A stretch of 64,000 nucleotides of DNA from Pseudomonas viridiflava (GCF_900580865.1 NZ_UTBZ01000130.1:1-64000), one strand, 5' to 3'; positions 18,054 through 26,526 are shown, numbered from the stretch's first letter. Program-made: numbers and translations. Notes: generated from the sequence alone by a model not told the origin.

Positions 18054-18980
18054 TCAGATGCCCCACGCGAACGGGTCTGCTTCGTCGATCAGCAAGGTGC
18101 TGTCGGCGGTCATGTAGGCGCGGCCAGTGATGAACGGGCGAACGCGTTCGCCATGCCATTCGAAACGGCCTTCAAACTGGCTGCCGGTGATGCTCGCCTG
18201 CACCCAGATGGCCCCGGGCTGCAGCTTGTCGTCGGCCGCGAGGCAGGCGAGTTTGGCGCTGGTGCCGGTGCCGCACGGGGAGCGGTCGTAGGCTTTGCCG
18301 GGGCACATGACGAAGTTGCGGCTGTCAGCCTGATCGTCATCGGCGAACAGTTCGATGTGATCGATCACCGCGCCGTCCTCGCCATAAATGCCCTGGTCTT
18401 CGAGGGCTTTGAGCATCGCCCAGGTGTACGCCGTGAGGTGTTCGACGTTGTCCATCGTCAATGTCTGGTCGTGTTCGGAGACGAGGAAAAACCAGTTGCC
18501 GCCGTAAGCGATATCGCCGAATACGCGGCCGTAACCCGGGACATCCACCGGCACTTGTTTGCGATGGCGGTAGGCGGGTACGTTGCCCAAAGTCACCGAT
18601 CCGTCCTCATGCAGGGTGGCACTGACCGGGCCGACGGGGGTGTCGATCTTGTGCACGCCCGGCTCGATTTTCCCCAGGTACTGCAATGAATTGATCAAGC
18701 CGATGGTGCCGTGGCCGCACATGCCCAGATAGCCGGCGTTGTTGAAGAAGATCACCCCGCAGGTGGCATCCGCTGAGACCGGCTCGCAATACAACGCGCC
18801 GACCAGCACATCGTTGCCGCGCGGTTCCAGCAGGCAGGCGCGGCGCCATTGATCATGCTGAGTGCGCAGGGCATCGCGTTTCTCCACCATGCTGTTGCCG
18901 GGCAAATCGGGGAAGCCGTTCATCACCAGGCGCGTCGGTTCACCGCCGGTGTGGGAATCAATGACGTGTAGTTCTTTCAT
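18054..18980 (-). CDS. lhpA: 4-hydroxyproline 2-epimerase
   Basis: This 308-residue enzyme of the proline racemase superfamily inverts trans-4-hydroxy-L-proline to cis-4-hydroxy-D-proline without a cofactor. Both catalytic cysteines are present: C88 in GYLGMCGHGT and C236 in DRSPCGTGT, the cysteine pair that separates racemases/epimerases from hydroxyproline dehydratases, which carry Thr at the second position. The N-terminus HVIDSHTGGEPTR is diagnostic of the family. The start at 18980 gives the usual length. It is second in the operon, 22 nt after the permease gene. Confidence 0.93.
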   Translation of the reverse strand: MKELHVIDSHTGGEPTRLVMNGFPDLPGNSMVEKRDALRTQHDQWRRACLLEPRGNDVLVGALYCEPVSADATCGVIFFNNAGYLGMCGHGTIGLINSLQYLGKIEPGVHKIDTPVGPVSATLHEDGSVTLGNVPAYRHRKQVPVDVPGYGRVFGDIAYGGNWFFLVSEHDQTLTMDNVEHLTAYTWAMLKALEDQGIYGEDGAVIDHIELFADDDQADSRNFVMCPGKAYDRSPCGTGTSAKLACLAADDKLQPGAIWVQASITGSQFEGRFEWHGERVRPFITGRAYMTADSTLLIDEADPFAWGI

Positions 18981-19002
18981 GAATAGATCCCGTTGGATGA
19001 TT

Positions 19003-20628
19003 TCAGTAGGCGCCGGCGGGGCGTGCAGAAACGGTCGAGGCAGGAGCGGTGACTTCGCTTTCCTCATCGTCCTCTTCAAGGCGCAGTAGATGCGCAGGCA
19101 CACCGGTCGCTGCACCCCAGTAATAAATGCCGGTGGCGCATGCGGCGACGACGATCGTGTCGAACGGATGAGCGAGGATGCCCAGACCACCAAAGGTGCC
19201 GAGTTTCGACAGCACGATGGTCACCGCGTAGAAAGCGATCAGCCACGCCGAGGAACGCACTTGGCGCGCCAGACTTAGGTGTGCGGTCGGTACAAAGCGA
19301 CCGCAGAGCAGGTACACCACGAACATCAGGATTTGCAGGCCGAGCAGCCACGACACGGTGTTCCAGCCCGACCAGTAGACGATCAGCGCGGCGATGATGA
19401 ACGACACCGGCCCGAGCAGACCCATGCACTTGACCCGGAACGGGCGCGGCATGTCCGGCGCATTGCGGCGCAGCGCGGCCACCGACACGGGTGCCACGGC
19501 GTAGCTCAGCACCAGCGCAGCGGAAACCACATTGATCAGCGCTTCCCACGACGGGAACGGCAGGGTCCAGAACACCGAGAGGGCGAAGGTCAGCCACAGT
19601 GCCGGACGCGGGATGCCGGACTTCTCGTCGATATGGGTGAAGACTTTGAAGAAGGTGCCGGTCTGCGCCCAACCGTAAATCACGCGCGGGGTGGCGTTCA
19701 TGTAGATGTTGCCGCAGCCGCTCGGCGAGATCACCGCGTCGGCGACGACCAGATACGCCAGCCAGCCCACGCCCAGCGCCAGTGCGATGTCGCGGTACGG
19801 CAGGGAAAACTCTTTGCTGATCCCGGCCCAGCCATTGGCGAGCATTTCCGTCGGGATGCTGCCAAGAAAGGCCATTTGCAGCAGCACGTAAATCAGCGTC
19901 GACAGCAGCACCGAAAGGATCAGTGCGATGGGAATGGTGCGCTGCGGATTCTTCACTTCACTGGCCACGGAGATGATCGGCGTCAGCCCCAGATACGCGA
20001 AAATCACGCCGCCCGCCGACACCGCCATTTCGATACCGGACAAGCCGAACGGGGCGAAACCCTGCACGTGGAAGTTGGCCGGTTTGAAGAAGGTGAACAG
20101 CACACCGATCACCAGCAACGGCACGATGAATTTGAATACGCTGACCAGATTATTGGCCTTGGCGAAGGTCTTCACACTGCGGTAGTTGAGCAGGAAGAAA
20201 ATGCAGAGCAGACCGAACTGCACCATCCAGCCCAGAATCGTCGGATCGCCAGTGCCGGCCTTGGTCAGGCCGGGAAACCACGCCGCCGCATATTGGCGCG
20301 AAGCAACCACTTCGATCGCCACCAGACTGGAAAACGCAATCAGGGTGATGAAGCCCATCAAGTAGCCGAGCAGCGGCCCGTGGGAGTAAACCGGATAACG
20401 CACCACGCCGCCCGCGCGTGGTAGTGCAGCGCCCAGCTCGCAATAGACAATGCCCAGCAACAACACCGCAAAACCACCCAGCAGCCAGGAAAAAATCCCC
20501 GCCGGCCCGGCAATCGCGGACACATGACTGGCCGCGAACAACCAGCCGGAACCGAAGATCGCCCCCAGCCCGATAAATGTGAGGTCGATCAGTGAAAGCT
20601 GTTTTTTGAACTTGCCTTGGCCTGACAT
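19003..20628 (-). CDS. APC family amino acid permease (probable hydroxyproline uptake)
   Basis: This 541-residue inner-membrane protein has about 12 to 14 hydrophobic segments. It begins with the APC signature LTFIGLGAIFGSGWLFAASH and has a Glu/Ser-rich soluble C-terminal tail (LEEDDEESEV). Position as first gene of the hydroxyproline operon suggests it imports hydroxyproline or proline. The ATG at 20628 has AAGG about 8 nt before it. The gene is divergent from the PAS-AraC regulator, with 231 nt between the starts that should hold the shared control region. Confidence 0.9.
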   Translation of the reverse strand: MSGQGKFKKQLSLIDLTFIGLGAIFGSGWLFAASHVSAIAGPAGIFSWLLGGFAVLLLGIVYCELGAALPRAGGVVRYPVYSHGPLLGYLMGFITLIAFSSLVAIEVVASRQYAAAWFPGLTKAGTGDPTILGWMVQFGLLCIFFLLNYRSVKTFAKANNLVSVFKFIVPLLVIGVLFTFFKPANFHVQGFAPFGLSGIEMAVSAGGVIFAYLGLTPIISVASEVKNPQRTIPIALILSVLLSTLIYVLLQMAFLGSIPTEMLANGWAGISKEFSLPYRDIALALGVGWLAYLVVADAVISPSGCGNIYMNATPRVIYGWAQTGTFFKVFTHIDEKSGIPRPALWLTFALSVFWTLPFPSWEALINVVSAALVLSYAVAPVSVAALRRNAPDMPRPFRVKCMGLLGPVSFIIAALIVYWSGWNTVSWLLGLQILMFVVYLLCGRFVPTAHLSLARQVRSSAWLIAFYAVTIVLSKLGTFGGLGILAHPFDTIVVAACATGIYYWGAATGVPAHLLRLEEDDEESEVTAPASTVSARPAGAY

Positions 20629-20859
20629 GGCATCGCCTTCTTGTGAGTTATTGGATAGGCAGTTGTGTCACTGGGACGGCCAGACTTTGAACTCATCAAC
20701 GGTGTGGCGATTGATGTTTTGCCGCGGCTTCGATGACGAAATCAGCACAATGGCGCTGGCGAAACGTGGCCCTCGACAGGTCTTGAGCGATGCTGCAATC
20801 TGCACGCGAAGGCCGCATGGCGGGCGCTTCGTCCATCCACGTTACGAGGGGGTTGTTTG
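20629..20859. promoter_or_regulatory. Divergent control region of the hydroxyproline cluster
   Basis: This 231-nt gap separates the divergent permease and regulator genes and is where LhpR-type activators would bind. I could not assign an operator or a convincing -35/-10 pair by eye. Confidence 0.45.
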
Positions 20860-21630
20860 ATGCAGCAGGCGTTTTCGATCCTGTCTCAAGGCGTTGATGG
20901 GCATCGTCCGCAGACACTGGAGGAACTCTTGGCCGGCGCCGCGCTGCTGTTGCCGATGCTCGATGTGATCCCCAACGCGGCGATTTTCATCAAGGATGTG
21001 CAGGCCCGTTACGTGCTCGCCAACCGCACGCTGGTGCAGCGCTGTGGCTTGAAGAATTTGCGCCCGTTGCTTGGGAAAACCAGCGCGCAGGTGTTCCCGG
21101 CGCAACTCGGGCCGGGCTACACCGAGCAGGATCGCAAAGTGCTGGAGGAGGGCTTTGTACTGGAGGACCAACTGGAGCTGCATCTGTACGGCAGTCGCGA
21201 ACCGGGCTGGTGCCTGACGCACAAGCAACCGCTGTACAACCGTGACGGCGTGATCATTGGTCTGGCGGGAATCTCGGTTGATCTGCAATCGGCCAGTGAA
21301 ACGCACCCGGCATTCGAGCGGCTGGCGGCGGTCGATGAGTATATCCGCGCGAATTTCAATCGCCGTGTCACGTTGGGTGAGTTGACCCGTATCGCTGGCA
21401 TTTCCGTGGCGCAACTGGAGCGTTACTGCAAACGCGTATTCCACCTGACGCCACGGCAGATGATCCAGAAAGTACGCCTCGAACACGCGCACCGCTTGCT
21501 GCACACCGACCTGCCGATTACCGATGTGGCACTGCAATGCGGCTATACCGATCACAGCGCTTTTACCCGCCAGTTCAAGGCGTCTACCGGGTTTACCCCA
21601 CGCGAGTACCGGCAGGCGACGTCACCCTGA
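20860..21630 (+). CDS. lhpR: AraC family regulator with N-terminal PAS domain (hydroxyproline regulator)
   Basis: This 256-residue protein has a PAS-like sensor domain at about 30-140 (PNAAIFIKDVQARYVLANRT; GLAGISVDLQ). A C-terminal AraC DNA-binding domain at about 155-255 includes ELTRIAGISVAQLERYCKRVF and LQCGYTDHSAFTRQFKASTGFTP (two stretches joined by a short linker). It is divergent from the hydroxyproline operon and most likely activates it in response to hydroxyproline, which is inferred from position. The ATG at 20860 is chosen over the TTG at 20857; GAGGGGG lies upstream. An inverted repeat follows its stop codon. Confidence 0.88.
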   Translation: MQQAFSILSQGVDGHRPQTLEELLAGAALLLPMLDVIPNAAIFIKDVQARYVLANRTLVQRCGLKNLRPLLGKTSAQVFPAQLGPGYTEQDRKVLEEGFVLEDQLELHLYGSREPGWCLTHKQPLYNRDGVIIGLAGISVDLQSASETHPAFERLAAVDEYIRANFNRRVTLGELTRIAGISVAQLERYCKRVFHLTPRQMIQKVRLEHAHRLLHTDLPITDVALQCGYTDHSAFTRQFKASTGFTPREYRQATSP

Positions 21631-21653
21631 TGAAATGGCTATTGAAGCGCTAT

Positions 21654-21730
21654 GGAGCTGCCGAAGGCTGCGATCTTTTGATTCTGTTTTTTAAGATCAA
21701 GATCAACAGATCGCAGCCTTCGGCAGCTCC
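21654..21730. repeat. Palindromic intergenic repeat (GGAGCTGCCGAAGG family)
   Basis: Perfect 23-bp inverted arms at 21654-21676 and 21708-21730 (starting GGAGCTGCCGAAGGCTGCG) flank a 31-nt centre. This is a dispersed Pseudomonas intergenic repeat. As RNA it would fold into a long hairpin between the convergent regulator and LysE genes and could serve as a bidirectional terminator. Confidence 0.85.
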
Positions 21731-21740
21731 TACAGTGGAG

Positions 21741-22337
21741 TTACGTCAGGACGGTCAGCCAGGCCGAGAGCAGTAACAGCAACGCGAGTGCTGCGTTCAT
21801 CCGCTTGAACGCCTTTGGCGATCCCATCAGCCGCGCACTGCCCACACCCAGCAACGCCCAGAACGTCATGCACGGCAGCGACACCAGCAGAAATGCCAAC
21901 GACAACACCAGTAATCGCAGGGTCTTGTCACCACCGCCGACAAATACGCTGACCACCGCCACAGCCATCATCCACACCTTGGGATTGACCAATTGCAACA
22001 TGGCCGCGCCCAGCACACTGAAACCTTCCTCCTGTGTATCAGCCGGGTTCAGCGATGGTGGTGTGCTGCGAAAGATCTGCCACGCCAGCCAGCTCAGCCA
22101 GAGCACACCGCCCCAGGCCATCGCTTGCTGCACACGCGGGTAGCGCAGCAAGGTTTCGTCGGCACCGAGGCCAACCACCAACACGATCAGGGCCGCCGCC
22201 GCGCAGGCGCCAAAAATGATCGGCAGTGTGGCGCGCAAGCCTTGGCGCGAACTGTGGCTCAACACCAGAATATTGGTCGGCCCCGGTGTAATCGACGCAA
22301 CGAAAGCAAACAGCAGAAAGGGCAGTAATGACGCCAT
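21741..22337 (-). CDS. LysE/RhtB family amino acid exporter
   Basis: This 198-residue inner-membrane protein has about six hydrophobic segments and the LysE signature FVASITPGPTNILVLSHSSRQG at the N-terminus, where the PGPTN turn is diagnostic. Family members export amino acids or related metabolites. The start at 22337 gives the typical length; an in-frame ATG further upstream would add an unlikely leader. An AraC gene lies 55 nt upstream on the same strand and probably regulates it. The substrate is not evident. Confidence 0.9.
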   Translation of the reverse strand: MASLLPFLLFAFVASITPGPTNILVLSHSSRQGLRATLPIIFGACAAAALIVLVVGLGADETLLRYPRVQQAMAWGGVLWLSWLAWQIFRSTPPSLNPADTQEEGFSVLGAAMLQLVNPKVWMMAVAVVSVFVGGGDKTLRLLVLSLAFLLVSLPCMTFWALLGVGSARLMGSPKAFKRMNAALALLLLLSAWLTVLT

Positions 22338-22392
22338 GATCCGGATTCCCTGAAAGTAAACACAGGAAGCCATGATCGCCAGTCGGCGTGCG

Positions 22393-23289
22393 TCAGTCTG
22401 GAAGGTTTGAGCAGCGCTTGCGGTAGTCGGCGGGGGTGAGTTGGTAGGCGCGGCGGAACCAGCGCCCGAGGTGACTCTGATCAGCAAAACCGAGCACGCT
22501 GGCGACCTGCGCCGGCGTCTCACCCCGGGCCAGCAACTGCCGCGCCTTGGCCAGCCGTAACTGGATCAGGTACGCGTGCGGCGCCAGGCCAAATGCTGTC
22601 TTGAAGGCGCGGCTCAGACGAAAACGGTCTACCCCGCAGACCCGCGCGAGATCATCGAGACCGATATCTTCGTAGGTGTGCGCGTGCAGATAATCCCGCG
22701 CCAGTTGCGCCACCAGCGGCAGGCGCGGATCGAAGTCCTGCCGCTTGCGCCAGGCGAGATGGCCGGTGAGCGAACCCAGCAGAGCGTCGATGGCGGTCTG
22801 GCGGACGATGCGTAAATCACCGTCATGCAGCGCATGGAAGGCCTGATTGATCGCGGTAGCCAAACGCGGATCCTGACTCAGCGTGTCGGCAAAACCGGGC
22901 TGGCTGTCGGACGGTGCGTCTTCGAACAGCGCATGCACTTCACGCTCAAGCCAATGCGGATCGAGGTAGAGCATCGAATAGGTGAAACCGTCCTCGGTCG
23001 GCGCCAGGCCATCGTGAATTTCCCCCGGCTCCAACAGGAATACATTGCCCGGCGTACTGCGATGGCGCACACGGCGGCAATTGAACTGCTGCACACCTTG
23101 CTCGGTGATGCCGACGAGGAAACTGTCATGCCAGTGCGGGTCGTAGGCATGCCCCTGAAAGTGAGCGCGAATCGATTCAATCCCGGTGTCGACATCCTGG
23201 GACAGCTCGATCCAGTTGCGTTTGTCCACGAAGGCTCCAGAGTTCGCCATTGAAAGGTGCGGCCCCATAAAATACCGCGCAATGGTCAT
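22393..23289 (-). CDS. AraC family transcriptional regulator (cupin sensor)
   Basis: This regulator of up to 298 residues has an N-terminal cupin (HAYDPHWHDSFLVGITEQG, then FLLEPGEIHDG) and a C-terminal AraC DNA-binding domain with LARVCGVDRFRLSRAFKTAFG and VLGFADQSHLGRWFRRAY. Such regulators commonly sit beside LysE exporters, as here, and respond to the exported amino acid. Three in-frame ATGs (23289, 23268, 23250) are possible starts and none has a good SD; the longest is given, but 23250 (MANSGAF) gives a conventional N-terminus. Confidence 0.88.
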   Translation of the reverse strand: MTIARYFMGPHLSMANSGAFVDKRNWIELSQDVDTGIESIRAHFQGHAYDPHWHDSFLVGITEQGVQQFNCRRVRHRSTPGNVFLLEPGEIHDGLAPTEDGFTYSMLYLDPHWLEREVHALFEDAPSDSQPGFADTLSQDPRLATAINQAFHALHDGDLRIVRQTAIDALLGSLTGHLAWRKRQDFDPRLPLVAQLARDYLHAHTYEDIGLDDLARVCGVDRFRLSRAFKTAFGLAPHAYLIQLRLAKARQLLARGETPAQVASVLGFADQSHLGRWFRRAYQLTPADYRKRCSNLPD

Positions 23290-23366
23290 CCACGTTTAGA
23301 AGATTTGTGCAGGTGGGGGGGCTAGACTCCGTAGGTCACAACCCCTTTGGCGGCAGGTGAAATACG

Positions 23367-23642
23367 ATGCTCAACCGATGCTCGCTCTGGGGCATGCTCA
23401 CCTTGATCGGCCTCAGCCTGGCGCTGACGGCAGGCTGCTCCAGCCGAAAACACTATCCACCGTCGGGTGTTGGCGATGCCTGCTACGCGAAAGCCTTGCC
23501 GTCGGTCGGCGAGGGCGGTCTGGCCTGGGGTTCCAGTCTGAACATGGCCCGGCAGAAGTCGATGAACAACTGTATTCGTTATGCCGGTCGCTCCGGGGGC
23601 ACGCCAGACACCTGTCAGGTGGTGTTGGCGAAGTGCCGATAG
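23367..23642 (+). CDS. Small putative lipoprotein (91 aa)
   Basis: An N-terminal lipoprotein signal peptide ends with the lipobox LTAGC, so C24 would be lipidated. The mature part of about 68 residues is hydrophilic with five more cysteines (for example GDACYAKALP, NNCIRYAG and TCQVVLAKC), perhaps paired in disulfides. AGGTGA precedes the ATG. I recognise no family. It lies between the divergent AraC gene and the MarR-GNAT gene and ends just before the latter's promoter. Confidence 0.75.
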   Translation: MLNRCSLWGMLTLIGLSLALTAGCSSRKHYPPSGVGDACYAKALPSVGEGGLAWGSSLNMARQKSMNNCIRYAGRSGGTPDTCQVVLAKCR

Positions 23643-23649
23643 CTTTCTG

Positions 23650-23692
23650 TTGACATGGTTGCTTAAGGCAAATATATAGTTGCCTTAAGCAA
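23650..23692 (+). promoter_or_regulatory. Sigma70 promoter with a 13-bp inverted-repeat operator
   Basis: TTGACA (23650-23655) and TATATA (23673-23678) are separated by 17 nt, close to the sigma70 consensus. Perfect inverted arms TTGCTTAAGGCAA (23659-23671) and TTGCCTTAAGCAA (23680-23692) cover the spacer and the start region, and each arm is itself nearly palindromic. This is a typical MarR-type layout and suggests autorepression by the following gene. Confidence 0.8.
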
Positions 23693-23709
23693 TTAATTGA
23701 GCATTTGCC

Positions 23710-24633
23710 ATGTCCAGCAGCCATCTCCTCGAGCAAGCCGACGTCGTGCGCGGCTTCAATCGCTTCTACACCCATCAGATCGGCGTGCTGCAGGAGCATC
23801 TGCTGCAAAGCGATTATTCGCTGACCGAGCTGCGCATTTTGTATGAACTGGCCTCACGCGGTGACCTGACCAGTGCCGACCTGCGCCAGATGCTCGGCCT
23901 GGACGCCGGCTACATGAGCCGCATCATCAGCGGTTTCGAGAAGCGCGGCTTGATCCAGAAAGTCCCGTCGCCCACGGACGCTCGCGCTGCGCAATTGCAC
24001 TTAACCGATTTGGGCCGTGAAATCCTGATTCCGCTGGAAAAGGCCTCCCGCGAACAGATCGTCACCATGCTCGAGCGATTGCCTGAACCGCAGCAGAAGC
24101 AACTGATCGGCGCCATGACGTTGATCCAGACACTGCTGCAAGGCAATAAAGACTCAACCTACGTATTACGCGATCCGCAGCCCGGCGACATGGGCACGGT
24201 GATGCAGCAACAAGCGGCCCTGTATTCCCGTGAGTACGGTTGGAATTCGGAGTTCGAGGCGCTGGTGGCCGAGGTGGTCGCCAAGTACCTGCGTGATTAC
24301 GACCCGACGAGCGAGCGCTGCTGGATTGCGGAAAAGGACGGCAAGGTCATCGGCTCGGTGTTCATCGTCCGCCAGGATGAAACGACCGCCAAACTGCGCA
24401 TGCTCTACGTCGACGCCAGCGCGCGGGGCTTGGGCATTGGCAGCCGTCTGGTCGAGGAGTGCCTGCGCTTTGCCCGGCAGATCGGGTACCAGAAAATGAC
24501 CTTGTGGACGACCAGTAACCTGACCGCTGCGCGCAAGATTTATCAGAAGGCCGGTTTTGAATTGGTGGAGGAGGAGGCGGTTCACAGCTTTGGCAAGGAT
24601 CTGGTGAGTCAGACGTGGGCGCGGACGTTGTGA
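23710..24633 (+). CDS. MarR-GNAT fusion: helix-turn-helix and N-acetyltransferase
   Basis: This 307-residue protein joins a MarR winged helix domain (about 5-145, with LTSADLRQMLGLDAGYMSRIISGFEKRG) and a GNAT acetyltransferase domain (about 155-305). The acetyl-CoA loop is ARGLGIGSRLVEE, followed by ARKIYQKAGFEL. Fused proteins of this type are frequent in proteobacteria; the acetylated substrate is unknown and might be the effector of the regulator half. An operator-like palindrome over its own promoter suggests autoregulation. A bidirectional terminator follows at 24678-24703. Confidence 0.92.
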   Translation: MSSSHLLEQADVVRGFNRFYTHQIGVLQEHLLQSDYSLTELRILYELASRGDLTSADLRQMLGLDAGYMSRIISGFEKRGLIQKVPSPTDARAAQLHLTDLGREILIPLEKASREQIVTMLERLPEPQQKQLIGAMTLIQTLLQGNKDSTYVLRDPQPGDMGTVMQQQAALYSREYGWNSEFEALVAEVVAKYLRDYDPTSERCWIAEKDGKVIGSVFIVRQDETTAKLRMLYVDASARGLGIGSRLVEECLRFARQIGYQKMTLWTTSNLTAARKIYQKAGFELVEEEAVHSFGKDLVSQTWARTL

Positions 24634-24677
24634 TCTGATTTTCGTCGTCGAGTGCAGTGAAAAGGCAGACGAAAAAA

Positions 24678-24703
24678 AACCGCCTTTGCGGGGCGGTTCT
24701 TTT
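24678..24703 (+). terminator. Rho-independent terminator
   Basis: The stem AACCGCC/GGCGGTT with a 7-nt loop is preceded by eight A and followed by CTTTT, 44 nt after the MarR-GNAT stop. It can work on both strands. Confidence 0.85.
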
Positions 24704-25127
24704 GTAAACCTTGGTTTGCGACCGAGGTTTGTTGCTTCACTAGCTGCTATGACCGCGCCCATGTTATGAATTTTTACGCACCGTCGCAACACTAATATTT
24801 TGTTTCAGTTACCTGTTTCCGATATCCGATATTTGAAAGAGTAGGCTGACAGAAATAACGGTTTACAAAGCCGCTGAATGACTTTGTAAGGTATCGGCTG
24901 ATTGAAGGTTATGATGCCGACGCTCAGATGTCTGTGCAGCGATGAGGTTTGGCTGGCAACTCAACGGTTTCATTCCCTCTGACACGGTTTTGCACCCGTG
25001 CCGGGATGATACTTCGGAGGGCTTTCAACCGGCCGCCTCACTAGCTGCTATGACATGCCAGCTGAAGGCAAGCATGATCCGGTAAGTTTGCCGGAGGTTT
25101 GGCCCCCAGCCCTGGAGGCCAAAACGT
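24704..25127 (+). other. Leader-like region with a 17-bp direct repeat, no protein gene seen
   Basis: This 424-nt gap is AT-richer than its surroundings and has no credible frame. TCACTAGCTGCTATGAC occurs twice (24737-24753 and 25038-25054). CACGG/CCGTG hairpin arms lie near 24982-25002. Just before the following small gene, GGCCCCCAG (25101-25109) pairs with CTGGAGGCC (25112-25120), enclosing that gene's SD. It could be a long 5' leader or hold a small RNA; neither can be proved by eye. Confidence 0.5.
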
Positions 25128-25226
25128 ATGAAGCTTTTGCTGCGTACGCTGAGCCTTGTATGGAGATTGTTTAAAGCGTTTCGCTTTTACGAGTTCCTGC
25201 GAGACCACTTTGACGACCTGAAGTAA
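25128..25226 (+). CDS. Small basic protein (32 aa), SD inside a hairpin
   Basis: The product begins MKLLLRTLSLVWRLFK and ends DHFDDLK: a basic amphipathic first half and an acidic tail. GGAGG at 25114-25118 lies 9 nt before the ATG and sits in the 3' arm of a 9-bp hairpin with one mismatch, which would hide it from the ribosome. A strong terminator follows 21 nt after the stop. The complete set of SD, start, stop and terminator makes a real gene likely. I do not recognise a family; membrane-surface association is a guess from the amphipathic N-terminus. Confidence 0.6.
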   Translation: MKLLLRTLSLVWRLFKAFRFYEFLRDHFDDLK

Positions 25227-25247
25227 CGGCCGTTGAGGTGGGAGAAG

Positions 25248-25281
25248 CCCGTTTCAGTTTCGACTGGAGCGGGATTTTTTT
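25248..25281 (+). terminator. Rho-independent terminator with TTCG loop
   Basis: An 11-bp stem (CCCGTTTCAGT/ACTGGAGCGGG, two G-U pairs) is closed by a TTCG tetraloop and followed by A and seven T. It ends the transcript of the 32-codon gene. Confidence 0.92.
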
Positions 25282-25516
25282 GTTTTTGAAGGCTGTCATA
25301 AGTATGATTTTTCTGTACCGGGTTTTTTTGGCCTGTAGGGCATTTCGTCGGCAAGTGTAGGCGTTGTTCAAAACACTCTGTAATCCGCAAAAAGTGTTCG
25401 ATTATCGAGCGCCCAAACCTTCGTCCAATTGCCCGTCCCAACACTCCGGCGTACTGTGAGTCGTGATGCCTGAATCCCCGTGATCCCAAAATAACGACAA
25501 CAACGAGCAACGCCCC

Positions 25517-26473
25517 ATGGACAGCCATCTGCTGAGCGATCGCAGCAGCGTGTTCCGTCACGCTGACCCTTATGCCGTCTCCGACTACGTCAATCAGCAC
25601 GTCGGCCAGCACTTCATCGGCCTGTCCAGGACCACCCACCCACAAGCCAGCCTCAACCACCGCAAACTCGCCGATCTCGATCTGGCCCGCATCAGTTACG
25701 GCGGCAGCGTGCGCGTGACCTCCGTTGCACTGGAGACCGTGTACCACCTGCAAGTCCTGCTGCAAGGCAATTGCCTGTGGCGCGGGCACAAGCGCGAACA
25801 GCATCTGGTGCCGGGCGAGTTATTGTTGATCAATCCGGATGATCCGGTTGATCTGACGTACTCGGAAGACTGCGAGAAATTCATCCTCAAGGTGCCGGTC
25901 AGCGTGCTCGAATCGGTGTGCAACGAGCAGCGTTGGCAGCACCCCTCCAGTGGTATCCGTTTCCTGCGCAATCATTATCGGCTGGATGAGCTGGAAGGCT
26001 TCACCAACCTGCTGGCGATGATCTGCCAGGAAGCCGAGGCCAGTGATCCGTTGCTGCGGGTGCAGGAGCATTACGCGCAGATCATCGGCAGCAAACTGAT
26101 CGCGCTGATGAACACCAACGTCAGCCGTGAGTGCCTGAGCGCACCGAACATCAGCTTCGAGCGCATCCTCGATTACATTGAACGCAATCTGAAACTCGAC
26201 TTGCCGGCCGAACATCTGGCCGCCCAGGCGAGCATGAGCGCGCGCTCGCTGTACAACTTGTTCGAACGCCAGCTCGGCGTCACGCCGATGCAATACATCC
26301 GCCAACGCAAGCTGGCGCGCATCCACGCCTGCCTCAGCGACCCAAGTTGCCCGGTACGCAACCTCACCGAACTGGCGCTGGATTACGGCTTTTTGCACCT
26401 CGGCCGTTTCTCCGAAAGCTATCGCCAACAGTTCGGCGAACTGCCATCGCAGACCTTCAAACGCCGCCACTGA
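25517..26473 (+). CDS. benR: BenR, AraC/XylS family activator of benzoate degradation
   Basis: This 318-residue XylS-type regulator has an N-terminal effector and dimerisation region (about 1-205) and a C-terminal double HTH (about 215-315), with EHLAAQASMSARSLYNLFERQLG and LALDYGFLHLGRFSESYRQQFG. It lies directly upstream of benABCD, and two sites of the form TGCA-N6-GGNTA, the XylS/BenR recognition pattern, precede benA. BenR activates benA transcription with benzoate as effector. Identity as BenR rather than the related AntR rests on the presence of benD in the operon. Confidence 0.92.
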   Translation: MDSHLLSDRSSVFRHADPYAVSDYVNQHVGQHFIGLSRTTHPQASLNHRKLADLDLARISYGGSVRVTSVALETVYHLQVLLQGNCLWRGHKREQHLVPGELLLINPDDPVDLTYSEDCEKFILKVPVSVLESVCNEQRWQHPSSGIRFLRNHYRLDELEGFTNLLAMICQEAEASDPLLRVQEHYAQIIGSKLIALMNTNVSRECLSAPNISFERILDYIERNLKLDLPAEHLAAQASMSARSLYNLFERQLGVTPMQYIRQRKLARIHACLSDPSCPVRNLTELALDYGFLHLGRFSESYRQQFGELPSQTFKRRH

Positions 26474-26526
26474 CACTCCGCACTAAACCTTCTACGAAAC
26501 ATGCCGAATAATCTGCCGCGCCATCC

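Noticed and set aside
18054..18980. Hydroxyproline dehydratase or diaminopimelate epimerase
   Set aside because: Both catalytic cysteines (C88, C236) of the racemase/epimerase class are present, and the context is a hydroxyproline operon.
19279..20424. Long plus-strand frame opposite the hydroxyproline permease
   Set aside because: It is a His/Arg/Gln-rich composition artefact of a membrane-protein gene on the other strand.
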